A stretch of 64,000 nucleotides of DNA from Saccharum officinarum (GCA_020631735.1 CM036160.1:113504680-113568679); one strand, 5' to 3'; positions 31,936 to 44,164 are shown, numbered from the stretch's first letter. Notes: a model not told the origin generated them from the letters alone. A program made the numbers and translations.

Positions 31936-33088
31936 ATGGCCAGGCTTGCTGCTCTGACATCACTTGCGTTGCTGTGTTCGGTCATGACTTCCGGCCATGC
32001 TGACGGCTACGGTTACTACCCCAGCCCGACACCGACCCCGACCCCGACCCCGACGCCGACGCCGACGCCGACACCGACGCCGAGCGCCGCCGGCCTGGCC
32101 GTTGGCTTCTACAGCCACGCGTGCCCCAACGCCGAAGCCATCGTGAGGGGCGTCGTGACCAAGGCAGTGCAGCAGAACCCTGGCGTCGGCGCAGGCCTCA
32201 TCCGAATGCTCTTCCACGACTGCTTCGTCCAGGTATGCATGCATTGTGTTCTCCAGTGCTTTACATGCATCACCAGGTCCAGCACCATGCACGTACGTGC
32301 CTGACTGGTTCTCTTCGTTTATTTAGGGGTGCGACGGCTCCGTGCTCCTCGACCCGACCCCGGCGAACCCGCAGCCGGAGAAACTGTCGCCGCCCAACTT
32401 CCCGAGCCTGCGCGGCTTCGAGGTCATCGACGCGGCCAAGGCGGCTCTCGAGGCCGCCTGCCCGGGCACGGTCTCGTGCGCCGACGTCGTCGCCTTCCCC
32501 GGCCGCGACGCCAGCGCCGTCCACAGCGGGGGCAGGGCCGACTTCGCGATGCCCGCGGGCCGCCGCGACGGCCGCGTGTCCCTGTCCAGTGAGGCGCTCC
32601 AGAACCTGCCGCCGCCCTCCTTCAACCTCTCCCAGCTCGCCGCCCGCTTCGCCGCCAAGGGGCTCGGCGTCGACGACCTCGTCGTGCTCTCCGGCGCGCA
32701 CACCGTCGGCCGCTCCCACTGCTCGTCCTTCCTCAGAGACGGCCGCCTCAACGCGTCCACGTCCGACATGAACCCCGTGCTCGCCGCGTCGCTGCGGCAG
32801 CAGTGCCCAGCCAACGCCGCCACCGACAACACCGTGGTGCAGGACGTCGTGACGACGGACGCGCTGGACAACCAGTACTACAAGAACGTGCTGTCCAGGA
32901 ACGTGCTCTTCACGTCCGACGCGGCGCTCCTCAAGTCCGGGCAGACAGCGGCGTCGGTGCTGCTCAACGCCTTCGTCCCGGGGCTGTGGGAGCAGAAGTT
33001 CAAGGCGGCCATGGTCAAGATGGCCAGCATCGGGGTGAAGACCGGTGCCAACGGCGAGATCAGGACGAATTGCCGGGTCGTCAACTAG
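31936..33088 (+). CDS. Class III secretory peroxidase with Pro-Thr repeat N-terminus (subclade B)
   Basis: Exon 1 31936-32232, intron 32233-32326 (GT-AG, 94 bases), exon 2 32327-33088; 352 residues. Residues 1-22 are a signal peptide ending SGHA. The mature N-terminus has GYGYYPSP followed by about nine PT dipeptides, encoded by a CCGACN hexamer array. Distal Arg90 and His94 are in [10 protein letters not shown] and proximal His224 in LSGAHTVG; all eight cysteines are present. The ATG at 31936 has a good context (CAACCATGG) and opens the signal peptide. Compared with the tandem duplicate, exon 2 differs at three residues: Pro in AFPGRDA (others Ala), Thr in VVTTDALDN (others Pro) and Ser in NVLSRN (others Ala). 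All are unique to this copy. An extracellular phenol-oxidising peroxidase; substrate unknown. Confidence 0.94.
32027..32084 (+). repeat. Coding hexamer microsatellite (Pro-Thr repeat)
   Basis: CCGACN repeats encode the PT run in the first complete B peroxidase. The tandem duplicate has only about four PT units with one Ile, so the array changed length after duplication. Confidence 0.85.
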
Positions 33089-33434
33089 TTGTGTTTATCA
33101 TCAGATCGCTTCTTTTTTTTTTTTTTGAGCGTATAAACCGTGTGAACTGCTTTAGTTTTGTGTCGCATATTTTTGTATCTGTTATTATTATTATGTCGTC
33201 GCTGCCCCGTCCTTGTAATAACAAGTAAAATTATTTCTTGTTGAATTGCAATTTTACTTCTTTTACAGCATCTCCAAGTGTTTGTTTGATAAAAAAAAAC
33301 TCCCAAAATTTGTAATTTAGGCCTAATTAATAAACTATTGGTTGGAAGAAAGAAAAACCACGATCATTCTGTTTTGTTGATTGAAATGACAAAACAAGTT
33401 CCAGACAAACATATGTGCTAAATATTTGTTAGAC
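33089..33434 (+). other. 3' UTR and flank of the first complete B peroxidase
   Basis: Nearly identical to 45483-45855 beyond the second gene, with small indels in a T run and in a stretch of CACCCC repeats present only in the second copy. Confidence 0.75.
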
Positions 33435-33449
33435 ATGTCATAATAGGTC

Positions 33450-33546
33450 CACTTTCTATGTATCTTGAGTTTACACTTGTAAGGATTTGTACATAATTTT
33501 AATAAAATTCCAGTAGGGGCTCCACCCCTCCTGTTTCATCAAAAAA
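33450..33546 (+). mobile_element. 5'-truncated LINE 3' end with 15-bp target duplication
   Basis: A 97-base insert ending in six A residues is flanked by ATGTCATAATAGGTC on both sides (33435-33449 and 33547-33561). The tandem duplicate has a single copy of that 15-mer (about 45861) and no insert, a clean empty site. The insert end, with AATAAAATTCCAGTAGGGGC then CTCC and poly(A), is L1-like. Target-primed reverse transcription explains all features. Confidence 0.9.
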
Positions 33547-33561
33547 ATGTCATAATAGGTC

Positions 33562-34329
33562 ACAGGGATGGTGCAAAGTTAGAGTTTGATCAAGATCTAA
33601 GTTTAAAAAAAAGAGAAGAAATGACGAAGATTCCCTAATGTTTCCGGCTAGAGCATTCACCAGATCGCTTGATCCAATAAGCCGGCCATAGAAGACAGAG
33701 GCCACACCAGATGATACGGTGAAGAAGACAATCACCCAACAGATCATCAGAGAGATGACACAATTGAAGTTCTCGAAGATCAAGGACATCGGATGAAATG
33801 GCGTAGCTTAAGAGCAACCCCGTGGATCATCTTGTGAAGATCGTAGATTCGTATTGCAGCGATTTTTTTGCCCTCAAGGGTATGTGCTCTTAGCACCCAC
33901 ATACGAATCTAATGGTGTGGATGCTAAGAGCACATGCCCTTAAGGGCAGACGGGCAGACAGTACACTAACAGAGACTCAGAGAGAACTAGCTAGATGAGG
34001 GAAAGAAGCTGACTAAAGGAAGGTGAAGTGAGTGGTGATGGAAGAAATAAGAATTGGAAGAAAGAATGTGTGTGGTCTGGTCGGTTCATTTGTTTAGTTC
34101 AATGCCAGCGAAAAACATGCATGGGTGGCACAACTACGACGTACTCACAGGATATGGTTGACTTGTGATGTGCATGCAATTTGTTTCGCTCCGTCTGAAC
34201 AACGTTGTAGGCGTCTCATTGGACTGAATTAACTTTTGTAGGCAGGAACAGGAGACAGATAATAGATATGCTAATTGTCATGCATCATGCATGATATGCG
34301 TTGCATGGTTGTCCGTTAATTAGCTAGCT
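33562..34329. other. 3' flank continuing, with a hairpin, then unassigned
   Basis: 33562-33835 matches 46150-46380 beyond the second gene; the homology ends near GAAGAT. The rest has no gene. Confidence 0.55.
33870..33947. repeat. Short near-perfect hairpin
   Basis: Arms 33870-33896 and 33922-33947 pair almost completely (GCCCTCAAGGGTATGTGCTC with GAGCACATGCCCTTAAGGGC), with a loop of about 25 bases. It lies at the point where the tandem-unit homology ends, so it may be a tiny MITE. Confidence 0.75.
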
Positions 34330-34710
34330 TGGAGACTTTGTGTAAACTAGCTAGAACGAACAATTTAGGCAGTAACCGGAGTAATAAGTTGGAGATTCTT
34401 CCTATAGCTCGCTTGCCAATAATTTTAGTCGTCAGGTACACGTCTTTTGCACCCATCCTCGTATGTACAAGAGCTCCATTTCTACACGAAAGGAGAACTA
34501 GACCATACAATACGCGCATGCAGAGCCGATCTATCTAATCATTACACGCCGTGAATTACGAAGAGTGTATATATGCTAGGGGGTGCTGATCGAGGTGCTG
34601 GTAGAAGGATGAAGAGAACGACAACTTACGGTCGGTGCGCTAACGGCTGTTTTGGGCTTATCTGTCAGCGGCCGGCCCAGTACACATTCACTGAAATAGC
34701 AATTAGCAAA
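34330..34710. repeat. Upstream module of tandem peroxidase unit 2
   Basis: Second copy of the module at 30151-30565, with several small indels. Confidence 0.85.
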
Positions 34711-35893
34711 GCAGCATGAGTTCCCAGGAGAGTAAGTACGAGACACGGCCACACAGGTAATAGTAGATGGGAGGAAGAATAAGGTGGTTCATCGTGCTAG
34801 AGAGAGCTTGTGCTACCACATACCTGCCTTTTGCCATGCTTACCTACAACAATAACTATATATCAAGCAAGCATCAGTATGTGATCATATGAGCCTCTCT
34901 ATGGTCGAGATTGCCAAAACCTGCTAAATTAATCAGAATTGAATAATTAAGTTTTTTTGGGTACAACTTGGTGAAAGATTTGGAAGATAAAGTTTCACAA
35001 GTGAGCAAATGTTCAAAGGCAGCCCAAGAGCACTATAAATCCTATGTGCATGACCGGAAAAGAGAAGTGGAATACAACATTGGAGACTATGTGTGCAATG
35101 GTTCTAATACACATGAACAGCATTTCTGATGAGTCTGATGAGTAAGGAACAAGGTAATTATAAATTTCAATTTACAAAGTGGGCCGAACAATTGAAAAAT
35201 TTGTGAGACATAGACTTGGACAGTGATTTCATTGAGCTCACCAAAGAATTGAAGGTTACCTGGATCTAGCCTCAGCAAAAATTGTTCGCCTACACTGTCA
35301 TTTTAGACTGTTTACACGCCGTGTAAACGTTACACAGTGGCTTGCTGTGTCGGTTTAATTAGTTGTTTAATCACCATTTAGTCTGTTTAAATAGCTGTTT
35401 AGTCCGAATATGTAGCTTAATGATAGGTGTCCTTTTAGTCGGTTAATTTAAACGTTTAGGCTAACAAAATTATGCCACCACGGGATCGATAGGAGTGGAA
35501 TAAAAAGAAATATGAGAGACATTTAAGCTAAGGAATTGATCGTTGATATTTGTATGGATCTCGTGCAAGTGCATATAGTTGGGGAGTATGGAAAAAAGCT
35601 TTTCCAAAAATTACTTTCTAAGTTAAAAGTCTAATGATTATAATTCGAAAAAAAACTAGCTACCCATACTATTTGTATGGGGTAAATAGACGACATCTAT
35701 CTGGCGTGCATGATCAGACATGGGCCTATCAGACATTTTGCAGGTAGTAGCTGCACACAAACCACCATGGTACATTGGAGAACGATCTATAACTGCGTCA
35801 CAAGTCAACCACCAAGCGGTTCCTTCCTCCATGCTCTCTTAGGAAATTTCTCCTAAACAATTCGACCACACACATTATTGTTATTGGAACCAC
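34711..35893. repeat. Intergenic part of the tandem peroxidase unit
   Basis: 35090-35780 matches 46490-47040 beyond the second gene, for example CTAAGGAATTGATC and GTAGTAGCTGCACAC. 35788-35893 matches 31272-31375 upstream of the first gene. This fixes the tandem repeat phase. No gene present. Confidence 0.75.
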
Positions 35894-35957
35894 CGAAAGG
35901 TTCCACTTCCAGCAGCTGAGCTCGTCCCCGAATATACTCATTCTTTTTTTCTTTTTT

Positions 35958-36059
<102 letters not shown>

Positions 36060-36063
36060 GGCA

Positions 36064-36282
36064 GCGCTATTCTACACCTTAGGTGTAGAATATTATTCTA
36101 TACCGCAAGTCAAAACTGAGTAGAAAAAATACTGAGTACTACTGAACAGCGTTCAGTATCACTCAGTACTACACCCAGCATCACGAAAATACTGAAACGT
36201 GAGTACTGAACAGTACTGAATTTTGTTCAGTATAACAGCTTGGTGTAGAATAGTATTCTACACCTAGGGTGTAGAATAGCGC
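36064..36282. mobile_element. MITE inside a TA microsatellite
   Basis: Inverted ends built on GCGCTATTCTACACC, each followed by its own short palindrome (CTACACCTTAGGTGTAG), 219 bases. The centre has repeated TACTGAGTACTACTGAACAG-like words. TA repeats flank both sides, so it appears to have inserted into the microsatellite or to have been associated with it from the start. Confidence 0.8.
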
Positions 36283-36625
<343 letters not shown>

Positions 36626-37540
36626 GTCAAAATATATAGTAAAAATTATGTATCTAAAAATGTCAGAATGACTTACAATTTGAAACTGAAGTAGTACTAA
36701 ATAGACGCACAAACTAGAAGGTCTTGTCACCATCCTGGCATCTATATTTAAATAATCCATCTATACAATTAAAAAATGTTCTAAAATACATATTAAATTG
36801 CTTCCAATTACCCATTTACTATTATAATAGATAACCTACGTAACCCCTTGAAATTTGAAATAAACTACCACTTCTGTCGTTATTAAAAAAACTAAAATAT
36901 CTCCTAAAATCTATTTTAAAATTATCAACACCTTATATATTAAAAATATTTAAATATCTATAAAGCATCTATATATGTTTCTACATCACCCACTTCTATT
37001 GATACCAATATATTACAATTTTATTAAAGTAAACATATATATATTTGTGTCATCGTGTAGATGAAGTACACATGCATACATGAGCGATAAATATATATGT
37101 TATGTTTTAGCGATTATAAAAAGTATTTTCATAACAACTCATATATATACGAACGAGACTAACAAATTATTTAAAATTGTACTAAAAACTACATTTTTAT
37201 GTTAATTGTTAGTTTAGATATATTATACATTGTTTAACTGAAACGTTTGCAAATTTTAACATCTTAAGAAGTGCGGAGGTTAGTGCATACCGCATGTGAT
37301 TATATTTTCCTAACCTTTGAGATTTCTTTGGATTATAAAAAATTCTTATATGGCTTAATTATTGATATTTTTTGAGGTTAGCACTGATACCTCATCGTTG
37401 GTCTTGCTTCAAGCTCTACCACTGACCTCAAGTAACGTGGTGTAGGTTCAAAATGATTGTTCATGCCATTGTAGTACTTATTAAGAGCGCATCTACATAC
37501 AACGACCTAAAAATCCATATATCTAGACAAAAATAAAAAG
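36626..37540 (-). repeat. AT-rich dispersed repeat family, inverted copy
   Basis: In reverse complement it resembles 48000-48500: ...GGGTAATT..., AGATTTTAGGAGATATTT, GCTCATG-ATGCATG. No coding potential. The whole block 35894-37540 is absent from the corresponding place in the first tandem unit, so it entered as one or more insertions. Confidence 0.55.
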
Positions 37541-37606
37541 CAAAGTTAATAAATCATGCAATAAACACAAGAAATTTAACTTAAAGAGGATAATAAAGTT
37601 TACGAA

Positions 37607-40600
37607 GGTGGCATTTGGATATAGGGATATAGGAAGTGGTATAGGGAAAAGGAAATGGATGAATGGCTAGGATTAAATGAGGCATAAAGAATGGCTGGCT
37701 AGGATATAATTGTGGTAGAATCGCCTAATCTAATTCCCTCCCAAGGGTACTCGTCTCCCATTAGACACTAAGAACCCAAGGGAGCGCACTAAATTATGCA
37801 GTTCCGTCGAGCACACCCCAAGAGAGAACTCGAAAATCCACATTTTTACAACAGGATCATAAATGAGAGAGTAAAGCTTACAACATCCTTGCCATTTCTT
37901 ATATCACTTTTAGCACAACATCAGAATAATTCATTATTTGATTATAACAGTGGAATATAAAATGTTATCAGAGTTTCAGCGGAATGAAAATCATTTAGTG
38001 CCAAGTTAAACATTATCATGAAGAACAGTTATATGCATGAAATGATAACAGGTTACGAGTCTTTCTCAAAAAAACATCCTTGGTGGAAGTTTTAAATAAC
38101 TCTATGTCCGCACATAAAGGAAATCCTCGCTGAGCCCACCAGAAGGTTTCCACACACAAGCGTCAGCTTCAAAAACACATATCACCGGCAACAGGAGGAA
38201 TAAAACCATGAGTACTCAATTGTACTCAGTAAGACTTACCCGACAGGAGAAAATAAATGACTCCAAAGTTATGCAAGACTATTTGACTTGTGGGTTCATT
38301 GCAACTGTAGAAAACATTACTAAATGTGCATCCTTATAATTAACTTTTATTAGCAGTCATAATTATTTCCTTAACTAACCATTCTATGTAAGCACCTATG
38401 CTACTTTCAAGCAGGTGGTAAAGCAATCAGAACCATTTTACCATCTTTCATAGTTCCTACTACGATGCTAGATTATAGTCATGTCGGACTGTCAAATTGA
38501 CGGCGATTCGCGAATCAATGTACCCAACTGGGTGCCCCAAAAACACACGCCATGCTTGTACCATGGGCACAAGTAAGACTAACCCGTTCCACTCCTGTCA
38601 AGGGGTCTAGGTCCCCGTCCAAGCTCAGACTCTAAGCCCCCAATACTGCAGGCCCGGCCTCAGTATGGTGCTTAGACCTCCTCAACCCAATATATATAAC
38701 CACCTAAAAAGTCGGTTCGGAAAAAGTCCGGAACCCATGACAAGAGAGAAACAAGTCTTTCCTCTCCCATAAACAAGTATATGCTCGGGACAAGTAGGTC
38801 TGTGACCTAACTATGGAATCCAATGCAATGAACGGTCCTTAATCGACACAGGCGGGACATACGCAACCAGTGCCCCGCTTTGTTGCCCAACCAAGTCCAA
38901 GTCCATCCAAACCCAGTCAAGCAGGTGGTAAAGCAATCAGAACCATTTTACAAGCATAAAATGAAATACAGAATAATAGGGTTATGCACCGGGGCTTAGC
39001 CTGGGTGTGATTTAACCAAAGTTAGCATTCCACCATTGTGACACGATCCTCAAGGCACCACTTTTCTACTACTTCCGGGTGACTCCATGATCCATCATCG
39101 CTCCTATTACGACATTCATGGATGCAACGCAAAGACGTAAATAGACCACGATAATTGCAACTAGGAGAACACGATACGCTTCGCAAGTTAACGAGCTAAC
39201 TCTAACATACTAGGCCACGTACCCAAGTTGTTGAATAAGACATTATTTACCCAACAAGTATTTAGTCATATGAACCTAAAGTGTTGCTTTATTCATTTTA
39301 TCGATTTAGAAGATATTTAAACTAGGGCTCATAAACTATCCTAACCAACCAATTATTTTGGGGCTACAAAAATACCGGGAGTAGGTAATAATATTAGGAG
39401 TTTATTGTAAAATTATTAGGGTCAACACTTTTACCATTTTCTTACAAAAATCCTCACAAGTTTACACTTAGTAATATTAAGCATTTTACAATAATTAGCA
39501 AACTCCTAAAAATATTATGTAACTATGTGGATAAAATACACTAATAGATGTATCTTGATTTTAGGAATCTAACAAAGTTGGTTTCATAATTTTTGGATCC
39601 CTAAATGATTTTATATCTAAATAACAAAATTAGCTCAGAATTTATTTTAGAAAACCTTTCCTAATTTCCTAGAAAATGAAAAGGGCACCGCGGCCCACTC
39701 GGCCCATTGCGAGCCGCGGCAGCACGCACGACCGGATGACCCATCGCGGCCCAAGGCCAGGAAACCTGCGTGCACTCGTGGTTTTGCGAAAAGGGACTCG
39801 CTCTTTAAGCAATTCAAAGAACTCAAAGTAACATTGTTTCCCTAGACTCAGACCTTGCACTAAGGACCTTGGATTTTGTTGTCTTTGCAACGGGGTGATC
39901 CTCGTCGACACCACGCTCACCGGCGCGGCGCCCACTGGCTCACTCCGGTCACGCCGGGCACCAGTAATCCCCGAAGACTACACGGAGAAGCCGACCATCC
40001 TCCAAGGCTTTAGCGACGACGATGGGAAGCAATTGGGGACTCAAAGAGCTACTGCGTCATAGCCAACCATCGTGGCGGTTGGAGTAGCACGTTTACGATG
40101 GCGCCGAGGCCGTTCTGGCGACCTCGCGCTCTAACGGAGGTAACGTTGTGGCGTAAAAGCAATCGGAGCTCACCAAGGTGCATGCGGTGGAGACGGTGGA
40201 ATCGAGGGATGGTCGAGACGTTCGGGCCATGTGCGACCGATGGAGGCGACGGTGCTCCGCAGCTGACATGGCCGTGCCAGCTCATCATCGGCGAGCGCCC
40301 TGACCAAACTAAGGTGAGCACTGGAAAGAGGAGGTCGAGGAGGGCTCAAGGGTACAAGGAATTGAACTGCTACCATCTCTACGGCCTTACCTCCTCGATT
40401 CACCAACGCGGCGGTGAATTTGGCCGACGACAAGCAACACACCAAATTGGTGGACGACAACCCACGACTGGACTCGATGTGAATGGGGTGGCTAGCTGGC
40501 TACCTATACTGCTCGTGGATGCGAGGAATTGCTATGAGAATGAACGGTCGGTGAGAGGGGAGAAACGTGGTGGCTTAGTGCACGGCGCAGATGATGGGAG

Positions 40601-42092
40601 GTCACACGAGCGAGCCACCGGATAAAAGCAGAGCGGTTCCTATCGCTCGTGGCAATGCAAGCGCGCGCATAGTTGACGAGACAAAGGAGGCCTTGGCGGG
40701 ACACGTTCGACTTAGCGTGGCCAGGCCTGAGCAGGGCTCACGGCGTCCACCCGCGGGGACAGGGCGAGGCAGGGAGGTGTCCCATCGCCACTGTAATCAG
40801 GTCAACAACCAAGCATGGGAGCAGTGGCACACGTCAACGGACTCGACGCGGTTGGTGGATCAAAAGGTGGAGCGAACACCACAATGGCCACACAACGGCA
40901 GTCGTGGCCTCAGCGCGGCCCTGCGCGCGGCACAGCAGCCAAGGGCGCGAATGCAGTAGCGAGGGCCAGGCAGTAGCCAGCTGGCCTAGCCAACGCCAAG
41001 CCAAGATGCTATGCGGCACCACCTAGACGTGTGAGTTAGCCAGCGGTCACAGGCCTGCCGTGGCCTGAGCCAGGCGCCAGCAGTGTGCTCAAGCACATGG
41101 TGACCGTGGCCTATGGCCAAGAGCTGGGAAATGACGTCATGCACGCTTTTTAAAGTGGTCCAAACACTACTGACATACTCGATGAAGGCTCAACCAATTC
41201 CGTTGGCCTAGCGCTAACTCTACCAGCCATCTAGCAAGACAAACGCAGTGGCCAGAGAGCAACTGGAGAAGAAGATACAAGAATGCCAACACGAGCTCGT
41301 CACGTGGAATGCCAGTTCACGCACCAAGCCTGAATCGTGGTCCACGGTGCGTTCTAAGAAGGTTTGGGCAATTTTTACGAAAGCAATGTGACACCCAACC
41401 CGACTTCCACCCGCGCCATGCTCAAGTGCTCACCTTGATGCAACCAATGGTACAATTACAAGGAGCTAGTGCTTAATCATTTTTGTAGAAGTTAAATGCC
41501 AAAGTGGCATTGCTTAACATCCCTTATGAGTTATGACTTAGAGAAAACAAGGATTCAACTAGAGCTAACACCCTTAGTACTTTTACCTTAATTTTTAAAA
41601 GGTCCAAACCTTGTTAATTTCAACTAACTAACATAGCACGACATAGTCTATACTTCATACTATCTTATAGAAACAAAATATGTAGATATTATTTTATTAT
41701 TTTGCATGCTATAATTCACCAAAAAAGATACTTTTTAAACATGAGTTACATCGCACTAGTGTTTATAGAATTTGTTTGCGCGCTAAAAGCTCATAACAAC
41801 TTATTCTATTTTCTTATTAGGATTTTCACCAATAGTTTTACGCATTAACTAAATTAACTTAGGTTTTGATCTGATCCCACTCAACCGAAAAAAGTAAGCC
41901 ACCTAAGAGCTGTTCATCATTACATGCGAGTCTCAAAATTAAAATCCGAGGAACTCGTTTCGTTAATTTCTTTTAGGCCCTAACCATGGCGCAAGCGAGC
42001 TCGTAACACCAGAAGTGTTACAACAATATTACCCTTTGGAGAGGTGGGATACCCTATCCCCATCCCTGTCCCAGTGCCATCCAAACGCCACC
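37607..42092. mobile_element. PIF/Harbinger-like element carrying nested LTR-like sequence
   Basis: Inverted ends GGTGGCATTTGGAT and, on the other strand, GGTGGCGTTTGGAT. The 3-base flanks are GAA (37604-37606) and TAA (42093-42095). The equivalent site in the first tandem unit reads TATACTAAAAGTTCC, with one TAA, so the target was TAA with one mutated copy. TAA/TTA duplications are typical of PIF/Harbinger. The 4486-base interior has no recognisable transposase; much of it resembles a gypsy-type LTR on the minus strand ending AAGTGTTACA at 42022, and the open frames in 40050-41030 are GC-driven. Confidence 0.7.
38408..38952. repeat. 35-bp direct repeat, 510 bp apart
   Basis: TCAAGCAGGTGGTAAAGCAA and the following AATCAGAACCATTTTAC-type bases occur identically at 38408 and about 38918. 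This suggests an internal duplication or a template-switch scar in the nested LTR-like sequence. Confidence 0.8.
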
Positions 42093-42462
42093 TAAAAGTT
42101 CCACACGAGAGAAACTTAGATAGATGTATACTCCATCCAGTCATAAATACTTGACATATTTTGATATCCGTGCACCGCAGCATGGCATGGCATGGCATAT
42201 ATAACCTTACTCCTATGAGCACCTCTGAAGGACTGACCAGGAAAATCTCGAGATTTACGAAGTCACCACAGGCACCTCGCTATCGATGGGGATGTCGCCT
42301 ACCACTGAAAGCATAGTGTCGTTAAATCCTGAAAAATACAAGCTCCTGTGCCTGGGTGGGCAGGTTCCACCACAAGAAACATAATCAACTTATATATGAT
42401 CAGTTCGCAAAGCAAAGCAAATTATATTAAATCCATCGCGGACACCCGTAGAATGAAGCAGC
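42093..42462. other. Promoter-distal region of the second complete B peroxidase
   Basis: 42093-42190 and 42410-42462 match 31450-31610 of the first unit, for example ACTCCATCCAGTCA and GAATGAAGCAGC. No gene. Confidence 0.65.
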
Positions 42463-43464
42463 CACTACTACATTAATCTTAACCGAGGCGGGCAAAAAGC
42501 ATTAACCGAGACGGTTGCAACTGACCAAAGGTCATGGTTAATCGTGACCTTAATCGGGGGTTTCCCTGCCCGCTTCGGTAAATCAACATAAAAGAACAAA
42601 AAAAAAGGAAAAATCCATGGACAGGCCCGATGAGCCCATCCTCGGGCCTACCGAGCCCATCCTCGGGCCGCAGCCGCAGCTCACCGATCCCGGCACCAGC
42701 CGCCTGCCTCGCCCGCCGGATCTGTGCCCCTCGAAGCCGCCGTACTGGATCTGGCGTGGAGGAAGAAGGGAGAAGGGAGCTGCCGTCGGAAGCAGGTCGC
42801 GGCCGTGAGCTGCCGTGGCCGGGAGGGGAGGAGGGCCCCCCGTGCCATGGCCGCCTTAAAGGGCCGCTGAGCGTGCCACCCTGCGTGGCCGCCCCGCACG
42901 CCGCCCTTCCTGGCGGCCCCACGCGATGCCCCGCGCGCCACACCACAACACCGCCGGATCAAGAAGGGAGGAGAGGGGAGGAGCACCGTGAGGGGAGAGA
43001 TGGGACGCCGCCGTGAAGAGAGGGGAGGGGAGGAGTGTCGGGAGGGGAGGGAAGGGGAGGTGCCACCGTGGGAGGAGGGGAGGGGAGGAGCGCCGGTAGG
43101 GGAGGGACCTCGACTACCGTGAAGGGAGTGGAAGTGAGAGAGGGGGAGTGGCCACGAGAGAGAGGGCTGAGAGTGAGTGGATAGGAGAGAATGGAACCCT
43201 AGCTCCCTTATATATACGATGGTTATATCGGGCCAAAGATGGGTTGCTTGTTGGGCCTGTATTATCCTGCCTCGGTTATTGTATTAACTGAGGTGTTTGC
43301 GCTAGAAAAACTACCTCGGTTAATATAGATTAACCGAGGCGAGCATTTTAAGTTGCCTGCCTCGGTTAATCGATTTTGCGAGACGGTTTTTGTAATTGCC
43401 TCGGTTAATGCCCGCCTCGGAGGCCTATTTCAAAAGGCATCGGAAAAGATTTTTTTTAGTGGTG
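42463..43464. mobile_element. Non-autonomous CACTA element with paralogous empty site
   Basis: Left end CACTACTACATTAATC, right end on the other strand CACCACTAAAAAAAATC, flanked by AGC (42460-42462 and 43465-43467). The first tandem unit has GAAGCAGCGATTTCATT with a single AGC and no insert (about 31591). Subterminal repeats are TTAACCGAGGCGG and CCTCGGTTAAT. The middle is GC-rich without a recognisable gene. The element is 1002 bases. Confidence 0.92.
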
Positions 43465-43467
43465 AGC

Positions 43468-44164
43468 GATTTCATTAGTGTTGAAGCATCAACTAATCGT
43501 CCGCGAGAGCCGCCGATCAGTAGAGATGTAGATGGAGTCGTTATCACCGACCGTTGGTTCTTTCTCTTTCGTGTCCGTCCTCGGCTATCTCTCGAATTCT
43601 CAACAATGGGCATTGCTTCTCCATTCCACATTCGTAATTGTTATGCTGGCAGTTTGGCACACAAGCTGGTGTCCAATGTTTTGTGTACTTGCTGTCCGGT
43701 CGGTTAGAGAGAGTTCTGAAAGTCTGTGACACTACACAGAGTCATCGACCAACTAACGTACCACTACCACACAGGCCAGGACAAACAAGCCTGTTATCAT
43801 ATCTATGCAATTAATTCTTCTAGATAATGTTATATAGTACTGGTATATGTATATCTATGCAAATTAAATTTGCAAACTGACACCTGCACGTAACCAACAT
43901 CATAGGACGTATTATTCCCGTCTCATTCATTTCATGAGGTTGAGGCCAAATGATGAGATGAGACCATTGCTCGTTTAAGCTGGTCGGTCATCAATTTTCA
44001 ACTGGGGCATAAGTCAACTGGTGATGAGCTTTGTTTATTTGTCTCCTATCATTGCTGGTCGCTGACAACTGACATTAAGCGGATGAACTCGACTGATCCC
44101 TAATGCACACATTGTTCCAAGCAACCACCGTCGTCGTTGTCGTCCATTATATTCATCCGACGAC
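43468..44164. other. Promoter region of the second complete B peroxidase
   Basis: 43468-43560 and 44146-44334 match the first gene's promoter. The roughly 585 bases between (43561-44145) have no counterpart there, so they were inserted here or lost in the first copy. No element ends were found. Confidence 0.6.

Noticed and set aside
40098..41026. Plausible GC-rich gene inside the PIF-like element
   Set aside because: Overlapping frames on both strands, no domain, and the surroundings look like an LTR.
37800..42022. Solo gypsy LTR with defined ends inside the PIF-like element
   Set aside because: The right end (GTGTTACA) is plausible but I found no matching TG start or target duplication.
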